Part shown: positions 11,256 to 23,119 of the stretch, piece after piece
Position numbering within the stretch: position 1 is the stretch's first letter
Layout of the letters: every line of letters begins with the position of its first letter
Source of the DNA: Artocarpus heterophyllus
Lineage: Eukaryota; Streptophyta; Magnoliopsida; Rosales; Moraceae
Length of the DNA: 64,000 bases
Assembly (NCBI GenBank): GCA_025403435.1
Contig: CM046333.1
Span: 16,021,770 to 16,085,769, forward strand
Direction: 5' to 3'
Notes under the pieces: model-generated
Database searches by the model: none
What the model saw: only the letters and a program-made list of their open reading frames with translations
What the model was told of the DNA's origin: nothing
Translations under genes and position numbers: made by a program

Positions 11256-12410
11256 AGATAAATTGCTCAATTGGTCCCTAACCTTTCATGAAAGTGAGAT
11301 TTTAGTCCCCCAACCTTTTTTTTTTACCAAACCGACTCCAACCTTTTATTTTAGTTGCTGAGGGACCAAATTAACTAACCTCCGTCAAGCTTTGTGTCAT
11401 GTGAAGGGCATACGACCTTATTAACGAGGGTATTTTAGTAAAATATCTCACATTTTTTCAAAAAAAAAATCAAAACTAAAACATAAACAATAATAGAAAA
11501 AAGTAAAAAAAAACACAAGAAACAATTTAATAAAAATTAGCAAAAATTTGTTCGTCGGATCCTCTACTTCTTCTTTTTGAAACAACAACATTCTAAATTA
11601 AATTCTGGATACCTTCTCTCTGGAGAAACCTTCACTCTTTAACTCAAATAAGCAATCTTGGCGGATGAAAACTAAATCCGGTGGACCTCCATGTCTGCAC
11701 TTCCTTTCAGCTTTCTTCACCATGGACCCTTCATGTCTGCATTTCCTCTTGGCTTTGCTCACCATGTCTACACATTAGCTTGATTTCTTCGTTGTCTTCT
11801 AGGTTATGATTTGAATATTAGAGGCCTAAAGTCTGAGCTCTGGTTTTTTAAAAAAGAAAAAAAGAAAAGAAGATTTGGTTTTTGTAAAAGAGGATATGAA
11901 GTCTAGGTTTTGCCTCCATCATATGATGATGAGGAAAATCTAAGGAAGAAGAAGGAAGATTTGGGTTTGACAGGAGTGTGGGTGGGGTGGTTAGGCCACC
12001 GGTTTAGGAGGGAGGGCAGTGGGTAGAGGGGCCCCGGAGGGGGGGGGGGGGGGGGGGGGGGGGTGGTTGTGGGTGGGGTGGGGGTGCTGGGAGCAGTTAT
12101 GATGGGGGCTGATCAGTAGTGGTTTGGCCATAGTTGGCCATGGATTTTTGGTTTTTTTTTTGTTGCTGATCAATGATAAATACTAAAGGTTGAAGATGAG
12201 ATAATTTTTTATTTTTTCTTTTTATTTTGTTGATTTTGAAATTTTTTTGGGGTAAAAATCAAACCAATGGCTATGATTTGGTATTTTAAAATTAATGGTT
12301 GTGATTTACCCTTAATAATGTATCAATATTTGAAGGGTAATTTAGTATTTTTTGTTAAAAATGATATCTAGCAACATTTAACGATCAAACCGTTAAAGTA
12401 ATCCCTTTAA
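11256..12410. mobile_element. Mutator-like non-autonomous element, one end truncated
   Basis: The left end reads GATAAATTGCTCAATTGGTCCCTAACC and is homologous to the reverse complement of the right end of the element at 18631-22115. The right part (12240-12410) matches the reverse complement of that element's left part (18730-18900) but stops before the terminal repeat. The interior is non-coding with a G-rich core. Assignment to Mutator-like elements rests on the long terminal inverted repeats. No transposase frame is present. Confidence 0.65.
12039..12063 (+). repeat. Poly-G tract, 25 G
   Basis: Uninterrupted run of G followed by GGTTGTGGGTGGGGTGGGGG, inside the Mutator-like element. The equivalent strand in the sister element (near 21450-21480) is CCACC-rich without a long homopolymer. 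Confidence 0.9.
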
Positions 12411-12885
12411 ACAAAATGCAAAACATTCTTTAAACATAATTTTTGCAAATACGTTGTAAACTTTTACTTGATCTTTAAACTTTATGCACATCAAATGCAA
12501 TTATGCTTTAACATAATAGTTGTAAATACATTGCAAATTTTAATTTAAATTGTAAAACTTTTTGCATAATAGATGTAAACATACTTTTAAAAGCAACTTG
12601 TATAATAATTGCAAACACATATATATAAACATTTGAAAATTATTTATTTCATGTTGTATGTGAGGTTTGAAACTTACGTGGACTAAGCTTTAGTGTTCCT
12701 TATTTCGTTCCTTTTCCTCTCATTAGTCAGCTTCTATATCTTGATCAAACAACAGCCTACTTATTAATTAACTTTCTTTTAATCAATCTACTCAATTGAT
12801 AATAAAATATAAACATTAAACATTTATTCCTTTTTTGATTACTTGGTATACTATCGGTTAACCTTCCTTTACTTTGTACCCCATT
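12411..12885. other. Intergenic, AT-rich
   Basis: No gene or element ends seen. It contains loosely repeated TTTAAACATAATTTTTGCAAA-like phrases between 12410 and 12610. Confidence 0.5.
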
Positions 12886-12890
12886 GCTTT
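12886..12890. other. 5-bp target-site duplication, left
   Basis: GCTTT immediately before the solo LTR; the matching copy is at 16422-16426. Confidence 0.8.
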
Positions 12891-15800
12891 TATAACGCTC
12901 GAGAATTTCTAATGCATTAAAAATACATTAAGTTAAGGATTATATTAAGACAAAAAATACAGTTTAAGGGAAAATACTATATAATAAAATGAAAAATTAC
13001 ACAGTATTAGAATAATACAGTGTAAGAATTGAACTGTTTAAGTTAAAGTAGTGTAGAAAGAATACTGCTAAGTGAAAACGCAGATATAGGAAAGGTTATG
13101 TTTGGCCTCAAAAACTAAACCAGGGGTAAGTAAAATATTTTATACAGTCGAGGAATATGTTTTGCACTGATTTTACCATGGCAGTACAAGAAAAATACTA
13201 TGTGACAAAAAAATTACACAGTGTAAATTTTAGGGCCCACCAGGTGGACACCCAATTGAATTTTATTGGGCCACCAAGCCATGAAAGGTGGCCCAATCCC
13301 ATTATGCCACATGGTAACCTAATGGATTATCATGAGTCACCTAAAGAGATAAGTTAGCATTTAATGTTGATTTTAGCTAAAAAAATCTCATTTCCTCTTC
13401 CTCACTCCCACGGCAGCCATTGTTGGAGCTTCTCAAAAATTTTCTCAACCCAAATCTTTGCAAAAATAACACCAATTAAGTTCAAGAGGCAAAGTTCAAA
13501 GGATTTTAACAAGTTTTAAGGTAAAAATGTAACTTTTTTCAAGTTTTCAAGGGATTTTTCATGGGTTAAAGGAGAAGTTAACTCAAGGAATTTTTCAATG
13601 AAAGCGATGTCTGAGCCTTGAAAGGATAAAAGCACAAAGTGTTATTTGGAGTAAGTTTTGAATTTCAAAGTTTTGAAATTTTGTGATTATTATTTTGATT
13701 TTTATTCCTTCAAAAGCATGTGGGTTTTCAAGCAAAGTTTTAACTAAATCCCATAGAAATATGATTTATGGCATGTTGATATTGTGAAATTAAGGGTTGG
13801 ATGTTGAAAAATGTTAGCTTTTGCAAAAAGTTTTATTTTTGTAATTTTAGTACTAATTTTGCAAAATTAATGAGTGGGTATGAAAATCATTGAAACAAGA
13901 GTTGGAACTGCCCTTGTAAGGGTAGAGATGTTGATTAAAAATGGATTTTAATAAAAATCCCCAAATGACTAAATTGAAAGAAAAAGTTTCTTCTCGGTAG
14001 AATTAAAAATTGCCCAAAACACCCCTGTATAGTGGGAATTTTGAAAAAGTTACAACATGAAAGTTGTAGAACTCGTCGAAACTATTAGGATAATGTGAAC
14101 AATTTCTTAAAATTCTGCTCGGCTTAGGAGTTATGAATTTTATAAGAATCTTTTAAAATTGGAAAAAAAATTTAAAGGGCAAAAATATCATTTTTTTTCA
14201 AAGGATTTTGAATATGGTACTTTGAGCAAAAATATTTCTCATGAAAAATGGGGACTAATGGTTTAAGAAGATTATTTTTGGTTCCGGGGTAAAAATGTAA
14301 ATATTTTTGTATTTTAGGCCAAAACTGTAAAATTGTGTGAAAACTGGGTTTTCACTAAGGAACCTTGGTTTCCTACACTGCTGTAGGCAGTAAGTACTAT
14401 AGATGTTTAGTTTTAAGCAAATTAAAGTTCAGTTAAAGAAATAATGGAAGAAAAAGAGTTAAGGGCAAAATGGTCATTTTATGAAAATGGCCAAAACGGA
14501 CCCGAAATGCCTGATGTCAGGAAACGTTTCTTAATGACAATTTTTTCATAATATGTAAATAAGGAAACGTTAAATTTAAGCAATAGGTTTTATAGAATTA
14601 CGAGTTGACGAAAAACCTAAAAAAGGGTAAAAACGTCATTTTTACAAAAACGGCCAGAACGGAGTGAACACTCCGATTTAGCATAACATTCTTAGATGAA
14701 AAATGTTCCGTAATACGTTAAATAACGTAACCGCCACGTGTGATGAGAAATTTAATAAGAGATGTTCAAATAAACGAAAGGTAACCCGGTCGGTTACAAA
14801 ATTAAGTAAAGAGAAGGGTAAATCAATAGTATACAAGTCAAGTTAAAAGGAAAGAATGGTTAATATTTACATTTTATTATCAATCGAGTGGATTGATAAA
14901 AAGAAAGTTAATTAATGAGTCGGCTATCGTATGATCAGGACACAGAAGCCGACCAATGGAAGAAAAAAGAACAAGAAAGGAATGGAATAGAAAACGCTAG
15001 GGCATAGTCCGGATAAGTTCAGAGTTCACCTATAGCATGAAGTAAATAGTTTTCAAATGCTTACATATACATTTGTAAATGCATTATATGATGCATTTGT
15101 TATGCAATAAGTTGCATTTGTGATGCAATAAGTTTCAGAGTACAAATTATGATTAGCAAAATGTGTTTGTGTTTTATGTTATATTTGTTATGCAATAGAT
15201 TTTACAGTACAAATTATGATTTGCAAGTGTGTTGCATATGATGTGATTGCATTTGATATGCTCACTAAAGTTAATAAGAAGTTAACGTAAAGATAAAAAG
15301 AAAGTATTGTACTAGCTTCCTCGTTGTGAGGTAATGAAAGTAAAGTTAATGTTTGATCTCCTGGATGTGAGGTACATGACCTCGAAGTTCGATGGTCTTA
15401 AGTCTTCCACAAGGAAAGCATCACATTTATGATAAAGATGTTGGTACGAGCACTAAAGGTTATAAAGTAAAGAAAGTTAAGGAACGAAGGATGGAAAGTT
15501 AAAGTAAGATAAGGAAAGATAATGAACAAGGATAGAAAGTTAAAGTAAGATAAGAAAAGTTAAGAAACGAAGGTAGAAAGTTAAAGTAATAAAATAATGA
15601 TCATAAAATGCTCATAATTGAAGTTAATAATTGAGCATAAATGGAAACAAGCATTTTGATTCTACTGGTTTTCCTTATTATGCAACATTTATATGTTATG
15701 GAAAACATTCTGAGGAATGTTTTATATTAAGTGTTTATAAAAAACATTTTTATGCTTTTAAGAAAAAGTTTATGAAGAACGTTTCAGAAATGTTTTATGA

Positions 15801-16421
15801 AAAACGTTTATGAAAAATGTTTTCAGAAATGTTTATAAAAAACGTTTTAAGAGAAAGTTTTTGTGAGAAAAGTTTTTAAAGCATGTTTAAATGCTTTGTG
15901 AGATTTTGTTTAAACTTACTGAGCGAAAGCTCATAAAAAGTTTCTTCATGCTGTAGGTAGTATGTGGGCGACCAGTAGGACCCATTAGAAGAGTTGGGTG
16001 CTGCAGAGAACGGATGCAAGGAATTGGGTATGGATACCACCACAGTTTGCTTCAGCTACACAAAGGAAAGGTTTTCCACTATTTAATGTAATGTTTTCAA
16101 AATATTGAGAAAATCACAGTTTTAAGGAACGTATTTAAAATTTTACAATATATTTACGAAATGTTTTATTTTCTTATAAAGTTAAGTTATGATCAATGAT
16201 TCAGTAAATATTTCTTATTAAGTTTTAAGAAATGATTTGAAATAGTTTTAAAGTCAAGTGTTGAGCGAGGTCTTAACTTGAATGGCGATAGAGGTCGCAA
16301 CAGTTTTTAAGTATGTTTAAAGAAAAAAATATTTCAGTATTTTTCTTACTAAGTAAGATTACTGTTTACGAAATGATGTTTAAGTAGGTAAAGTGACTGC
16401 CCGAAAAGACGGGTCATCACA
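12891..16421 (+). mobile_element. Solo LTR, 3.5 kb (gypsy-like)
   Basis: Begins TATAACGCTCGAGAATTTC and ends GACGGGTCATCACA, and is flanked by the perfect 5-bp duplication GCTTT. The inverted copy next door begins TATAACACCCGAGT, which suggests an original TGTAACACCCGAG start. The terminal pattern and the length fit a long Ty3/gypsy LTR, but no internal domain is present, so the superfamily is inferred. Internal tandem blocks occur at about 15060-15240 (TTATGCAATA repeats), 15470-15600 (AAAGTTAAAGTAAGATAAG repeats) and 15770-15870 (AACGTTT/AATGTTT repeats). No coding frame is supported. Confidence 0.82.
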
Positions 16422-16426
16422 GCTTT
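16422..16426. other. 5-bp target-site duplication, right
   Basis: GCTTT directly after the solo LTR end, identical to 12886-12890. Confidence 0.8.
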
Positions 16427-16562
16427 TAACTTTGTAACCTATCAGGTTATCGTACCTTTTACTTAACTCTGTAACCTATCGTGTTATCATTCTTTTTACT
16501 TATCTTTGTAACCCATCGGGTTATCTTTTTCTTTACTTAACTTTGTAATCCATCGGGTTACC
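16427..16562. repeat. Tandem repeat, about 4 units of 35-45 bp
   Basis: Units share the phrase TAACTTTGTAACCTATCGGGTT with small changes. The equivalent place in the solo LTR (about 14778-14815) has a single unit, so the array expanded in this copy. Confidence 0.85.
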
Positions 16563-18535
16563 TCTCGTCTCGTCTCACATGACGGTTTTGTTACCTAACG
16601 TATTATGGAACATTTTCCATCTAAGAACGTTATGCTGAATCAGAGTGTTCGACTCCGTTCTAGCCATTTTCTTAAAATTGATGATTTTACCCCTAACGGG
16701 TTTTTCGTCCATATTGTAACTTAATAAAAATCACTGCTTAACTTTATCATTCCATTACCTACATATTTTGAAAAAATTCTCACTAAAGAATGTTTCCCGA
16801 CAACGGGCATTTCAGGTCTGTTTTGGCTTTTTTTATAAAATGACCATTTTGCCCCTAACATTTTTCTTTCATTCTTTTCTTTGACTAAATTTTCAATCCT
16901 TTAAACTTAGCATCCTTAATTACTCATTGCCTATAGTAGTGTAATAATTCTATATTTCTTGGTGAAAACCCAGTTTTTACACGATTTTACGGTTTTGGTC
17001 TGAAATACAAAAATATTTACATTTTTTACCTCGAAACCAAAAACAACCAGTTTATACCATAATGTTCAGTTTTTTACAAGGAATAAAACTTACAAAAGCT
17101 CCTTCGTCAAATTCAATACATTTCATAATGTTTTCATTTCTTAAAATTTTGTGTCTAAAATTTTGTAAAATTCATAGCTCCTCAACCGAGCAGAATTTTG
17201 AAAAACTGTTAATGTTATCCTGATAGTTTCGACGAGTTCTACAACTGTCATGTTTTAACTTTTTTGAAATTTCAACATTTAGGGGGACTTTTTGGCTGAT
17301 TTTCAAATCTACCTAGAATACACTTTTCTTTGCAATTTAGTCCCTTTTAGAATTTCATCAAAACCCTTACTTTCTTTTTTTCATCATTATCACTATCAAC
17401 ATATAACATAAAATAATCATGCCATATTGTCCATTTACATGCCATAGACCAAAACATTTCTTCTAACACTTGGTATACATATAAATTTCAAATAAAAAGT
17501 TTAGAGATTTACCTAAACTTGCCAATCATTTTGTCCCTCCTTTGCCAAGCTCAAAACTTTGTTTTTCCCTCTTCATAAAAACCATAGCAAAACCTCATCA
17601 AAACCCTTCCAAAGCTTAAAGAAAGTCACCAAAACCCATAAGAAAAAGTTGGGATTTTACCTCCATACGTACCAAATCTTGAACCAAACCCTTTGAACTT
17701 GCTTTAAACATGATTTGAGCTTGGAATTCATCAAAATTTTTGAGAAAGGATTGCTTTGGGGTGGCGGTTTTTGAAGGAAGAAAATGGAGCCTTTTTTTTT
17801 TGTTTCTTTTCTTTCTTTCTTTCCGTCCTTTCCTTTTCACGCTTCACTCTTTTCTCTTATATTATGAAATCATTCAACTTTTTTTTTCTTTTCTTTTCTT
17901 TTTTTTTAAATGATGAATCATCACCCTAATTAATTAGGGGTAAGTTGGCCACTTTTGGTTAGGCCACATTAGCAAATGTGGTGGCCCAATCAAAACTCTC
18001 AAAGTGTCCCCTTGGTGGGTCCCACAAAACTTTTTATACAATCTACGTTTATACTGACAATATTTTTCCTATATTGTCGGTGTTCTTTTCTATACTATTT
18101 ATGAGGTCCTACAACCTTTTATACTTATTTACATCTATCACTTAATGTAATTCCAATATTATCTAACTTTGTACAGTCTAAATTTATAATGACAGTATTT
18201 TTCTTATATTGTTGGTATATTCTCTATACTGTACAGCATTCCTTATTCATCCATATTTACCAAACAGTATTATTCCTATACTGATTTAACTTAAACAATC
18301 TAATTTCTATACTGTCTAACCTTAAATAGTTTAATTCCTACACTATATTACTTTTATAGTGTAATTTTTATACTATATAATTTTATCGTTGTACTTTCTA
18401 CACTGTATTATTTTAATACTATATAACTTTTCGTATTATTATATAATATTTTTTCTTAAATTGTATTTTTTATCTTAACATAATCCTTAACTTAATGCAT
18501 TTTTGTTGTGCTTAAAATACTCGGGTGTTATATAT
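16427..18535 (-). mobile_element. Truncated inverted copy of the same LTR
   Basis: Read on the minus strand it starts TATAACACCCGAGTATTTTAAGC near 18535 and follows the first about 2 kb of the solo LTR in order. For example 16970-17050 is the complement of the TAAAAATGTAAATATTTTTG region at 14290-14340, and 16600-16700 mirrors 14640-14700. It ends at the tandem block 16427-16562, where the solo LTR junction lies. It has no 3' end of its own. Confidence 0.82.
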
Positions 18536-20160
18536 ATAAATCATAAGGCGTAGTTTGTTATTTAAAATGTGTAATTATCTAACAGTTTTATACTCGTATT
18601 AAAAATTCAACTTATGTTTTTAAAATTATAGGATAAATTGCCACATTAGTCCCTAACATTTCATAAAAGTGTGATTTCTGTCTCTAGCTTTTTTTTTAAT
18701 TATTTTTCAGTCCCCAACCTTTCATTTTAGTTATTAAGGGACCATTTTAACGGTCAGCTGGATATCATTTTTAATTAAAATTACTAAATTACCTTTTAAA
18801 ATAATAGATATATTAAAAAATTAAGCGTAAATCACAACCATTGACTTAAAAACATCAAACCATAACCATTGGTTTGATTTTTACCCCAAAATATTCAAAA
18901 TCAATTAAAAAAATAAAGAAAAGAAAGAGCAAAAAACAAATAATCATTTTTTCCAATTATTTCCCATTTTCTCTCTCTCTTCTTCTCTTCTTCCCTTCTC
19001 TCTTTTCTCCCATCAGGCCCATTGATGAGACTGTAAAAGTGTATATTTTACAGGGCTTAAATCTTTTACTTATGCTTTTATTTCTCATGAAATCCTATAA
19101 TTAATAGCATTTTGTGTTAATAAGTATTTTTGTGTCTAAGTGTGTAAATATATTTAAAAATGTGTTTTTAGTGTGTTTTTATGTTTAATAGAATTGTTAG
19201 TAATTTTTAGAGTCATTTTTGTGTGTTAAATAAGTGTCTAGTCTGTAAATAGTTAAAACCGTAAAAGTAATGCGGTTATTTTATTTTGAGTTTTAGAGTG
19301 TTTGATAGTGTATTTTAAGTTTGTAAATATGTTTTACTATATTTTTAGTAATTTCTAAAAATATTTTCAAGTCATAAAAATTATATCTGTGTTAAACTGT
19401 AACGGACTAGAAATTTTAGGAGTTTTGTGTGTTTTAATATAAAATAAATATTTTTAATATTTTTGTAAATATTATGTTTGTAAAATAATTAACTTTAGTG
19501 TGTTTGTGATTTTTAGATTTGAAATCTGGAGGAAAAACAGAGCAAAAAGACACCAAAACGGACAAAATCGGACATCAAATGCATCAAGAAAATAAACAAA
19601 ATTCAAATTTGAAATTAATGGGACACGTGGCAATTTTTTGGCCCTTGGATGAGCTGCCCAAACGATCTCAACCGTCCAGAGTAGGGACGCGTGTCAAAGC
19701 GTCATCCATTGCGTCAGCCGATTCGCAGTAGTGCGTTCCACGTGTCGTTTTGCGACTGGCGAGTGTGTCACACGCGCCGACAAAGCTGCAGGCGAGTCAG
19801 AGAGCATCTCGGGCTGTGTCTGCTCGCGTGCGGTCATCTCCACGTGTAACCGTTCTCTCGGCCATTGGATTGGATTACCAAGACTGATCTGATGGTCTTC
19901 TCTCTTGGTCCCAATGGTCCCATCCGGACCCATTTTTGCGCATGTCTCCAGACCGTCGGATCGTGTCTTCAAAGGTCTAGATCGTCCCATTGCCGTGCTC
20001 CCAGCTGTAGAGAAGCAGAGAATCTCAGCAAGATTCTCACCCACTGAAGAAGGGCCAGCGCGAAGAAAAAGAGAGGAAAATTTGGATCATTATGATCCGT
20101 TTTTCGACGCTTAAATAGTGTCAATAATTGAAAGAATCCCTCAATAGTAGTTCACAATGC

Positions 20161-20168
20161 CTATAAAT
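20161..20168 (+). promoter_or_regulatory. Putative LTR TATA box
   Basis: TATAAATA followed at once by the hairpins CCGAGGCATTTGCCTCGG (20169-20186) and GGGCCTTTGGCCC (20201-20213), which would be at the start of the transcript. Confidence 0.5.
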
Positions 20169-20371
20169 ACCGAGGCATTTGCCTCGGTTCAGCATACCTT
20201 CGGGCCTTTGGCCCTCTTTTTCATTCTTTTTCTTTCTGCTGAGTTAGACTCAACAGTATCTTCTTAAGTAAAAAAATAAAATAAAATAATGCTTAAATTA
20301 GAGTAGAGAGTCTGGTGAGCCAGAGAGATGATATTGTATGCATAGTATTTTGGTATGGATTTTAACTCTAT

Positions 20372-20697
20372 ATCTGTTTTGTAATGCTTATATTTTGTGG
20401 AATAAATTATATCTTTATGTTTTTAATAATTATTATTAATGTTGTTATGCTACCCAATTTTTGCATAAATTATATCTGTTGCTTAATGTTATTAATAATG
20501 TTATTATTATTAATAAATAATGTTATTAAGATATAATAATGTTATTATTTATATCTGTTGCATAAATTAATAATGTTATTATTAATATCTGTTTTGTAAT
20601 GTTTATATTTTGTGGAATAAATTATATCTTTATGTTTTTAATAATAATTATTAATGTTGTTATGCTGCCCAATTCTTGCATAAATTCAGTCATGCTT
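20372..20697. repeat. Direct repeat of about 100 bp
   Basis: The phrase starting TCTGTTTTGTAATG and running through GTTGTTATGCTGCCCAATT occurs at about 20372-20470 and again at about 20587-20690 with few changes. They are separated by degenerate AATAATGTTATT repeats. Confidence 0.85.
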
Positions 20698-22115
20698 TCT
20701 TTATGTAATTTAATTGTGTTGCATAATTAATATTAATAATACTGAAGTCATGCTCGTTTATTAAGTTGAGTTTCTGTTGCATTATAGACATAGATTGGCA
20801 CAGTAAATGCTTGGTAATTCTTAATTTATTGTAGATAAAGAATGACATAGTGTATTCTTAAACCAATTAATAAGTCGAGGTGCTGCTGAAATTAACGTAA
20901 TAATTTATTCTATAAAAATATATTAATTTGGATTTGTTATTATCTTTTCTATCTTAAAATCAAGTTAATTATAATTGAGTGATAGCGGTTATAATTTTCA
21001 TAATTTGTGCACCAAATCATTAGTGAGAGATGATTATTTTGCTAGTTTTTATGCGAAAACCATTATTGCATTATGGCTTGCTATATTGTCGCCCTCGGTT
21101 GACCTATATAATTAGTCAAAAGTGCTTGCAATTAATGAGAAAATACATAATAAATCAAATGCTTTAGATAATTATTAATTAGAGTTAAAATCCCATATTA
21201 ATTACAAAATATACAAGGGATTCTTAAAACTTCACCGTTTTAATTTTATGCTTTAAATTTTGAAATAAAAAAAAATCACAAAAAAATATTTCTTTCATTT
21301 TAAAATTTGTTTTGAACAACCACTTGCTTTTTTGACCATTTATTTTTAACAATCTCTCAAGTTACAAATTTTCACCTCCCTGTGGATACGACAACTTTTC
21401 TATACTACAAACGTCTACTGTTTAAAAAGAGAAACATTTTGGGGCGTTACCACCACCCACCACCTCCCTCCCATGTCGATGACTTCACCAGAGCACCCAA
21501 CCACCCAAACCTAGCCGATGACCCCCTAACCCCCCTCCTTATGTCGTGGACCCTATTGAAGTCCCCAAACCCCATCGGGTCCCCCACCGTGAAAGATAGT
21601 GTCTAGCCTAGCACCCACTACCACCATGTCGTCGTTGAACCCTTTCCATCGCCGTTGAGCCCTCTCCCCGTCGCACCTAGGCCACCCGCTACCATGCGAC
21701 CCCATTCTCGTCGCCTTCCCCCACCCAGTCGCCGCCACCCTCATCGTGTTCCCCCACCCCATAGCCCTCGCCTCCATCAGTCCCCTTCCTTGTCGAAAGC
21801 CCAAATCAAGAGCTTTTCTATCAAGAGCCCAAATCGAGATAGAGAGAGACCGTACTATTGTTGTTGTTTTTTACATTTTTATTTTAATTGTTTACAGAAA
21901 TATGTTTTAATTTTAATTTTTTAAAATATTATCTTTTACTAAAATGCCCTTTTTAAGGGCATCATGTGCAGCTCATGTGACAAAAAAACTTGACAGATGT
22001 TAGTTAAAAAGGTCCCTTAGTAACTAAAATAAAAGATTGGAGACTTAAAAATAAAGGATAGGGACCAAAATCATATTTTTGTGAAAGGTTGGAGACTAAC
22101 ATGACAATTTACCCT

Positions 22116-23088
22116 AAATTAAAATTAATCTTACTAACAATCTAATAAAATTGTTTTTTTAATTAAATGCATAAAAATATATTTAGTTTTTCACTTTAGA
22201 ATTTTCAAATTTTAGTTTCTAAAAACTCTTGGTTATTACAGAGGGATCAAAAGTGAAACAAAGTAATAAATTAGGGTAAACGAGATGATTTAAAAGCTTT
22301 TGATTAAGTATTTAACGCTTAACCAACGAAGGGATTGAAACTGAAAATGAAATAAAGTAATAGATTATGGACCAAAATGAGACTTTTAAAATGTTAAGGA
22401 TTGAATCGAGATTGAAGGTAAACCTCAGAGGTTATTTTTGAAATTAACCCTTATATTTTAACCTTTTACTTATAAATAATAAATTAAAAATTCCATCCAT
22501 ATTCTTATATTATTCTTATTATTTTTAATAACAATAAAAGCTTTTGATATATTTTACCAAACATGTTTAAAAGCTCTTTTTCTTATACTAGCTGAACACT
22601 AATTTAATAAAATATATTAACTTATACTTTTTTTCTTCTACTTTTTTTGACTAATTAAGTAAAAGCAAAAGCTATCTAAACGAAATCTTAGAGTATGTAT
22701 GTATATACAAATCTGCTAGCACAACGAATGCTAAATACGGATAAGGGTAGGCGTCCCCTCCTTCAAATTTTTTCTTTCAATATTGTATATAATTAAAATT
22801 TAATAAAAAAATATTTTCTATCTCTATTAAAATTATAATCCAGTTTCTATATCTTTCTCTATTTAATTTTTATTAACAATATTAATATACGTTTAACCTC
22901 TTATCACTAATTTTTTCTGTTTCCACCTTGTTTGCCTGTATAGGTGTAGACCATTCTCATTAATTGCTACTCGCTTATATCATATATGCAACTCTTTGTA
23001 ATCAGCTTGAGATGTTGACTCTCACAACTGGCAATCAAATAGTATCTTTCTTCATCTTTTGACCCATACACGACCGGCAAATATTTTA

Positions 23089-23119
<31 letters not shown>

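Larger units (their letters stand above)
19020..21440 (+). mobile_element. LTR-like block nested in the Mutator-like element
   Basis: This GC-richer segment (19600-20120) carries several CACGTGTC or ACGCGTGTC motifs, then a TATA box (20161-20168), two perfect short hairpins and a long AT-rich tail. The tail ends with the phrase CTCCCTGTGGATACGACA (near 21377), which is common at the end of plant LTRs. The layout fits U3-R-U5 of an LTR. Exact ends and target duplication were not found. ORFs at 19519-20114 are not supported as genes. Confidence 0.5.
18631..22115. mobile_element. Mutator-like element with nested LTR-like insertion
   Basis: The left end GGATAAATTGCCACATTAGTCCC and the right end (complement AGGGTAAATTGTCATGTTAG) form long imperfect inverted repeats. 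They include the shared GGGACC and TTTAGTTA phrases about 100 bp inside each end. The outer parts match 11256-12410 in inverted orientation. That sister element is only about 1.15 kb, and the extra about 2.4 kb here is the block around 19020-21440. No transposase frame was seen and a 9-bp duplication is not clear. Confidence 0.65.

Noticed and set aside
19519..20114. Cluster of overlapping ORFs on both strands
   Set aside because: Falls in the GC-richer U3-like part of an LTR-like block; no domain and frames overlap on both strands.
21553..21924. Proline/histidine-rich ORFs
   Set aside because: Arise from the CCACC-rich core of a Mutator-like element; no conserved domain.
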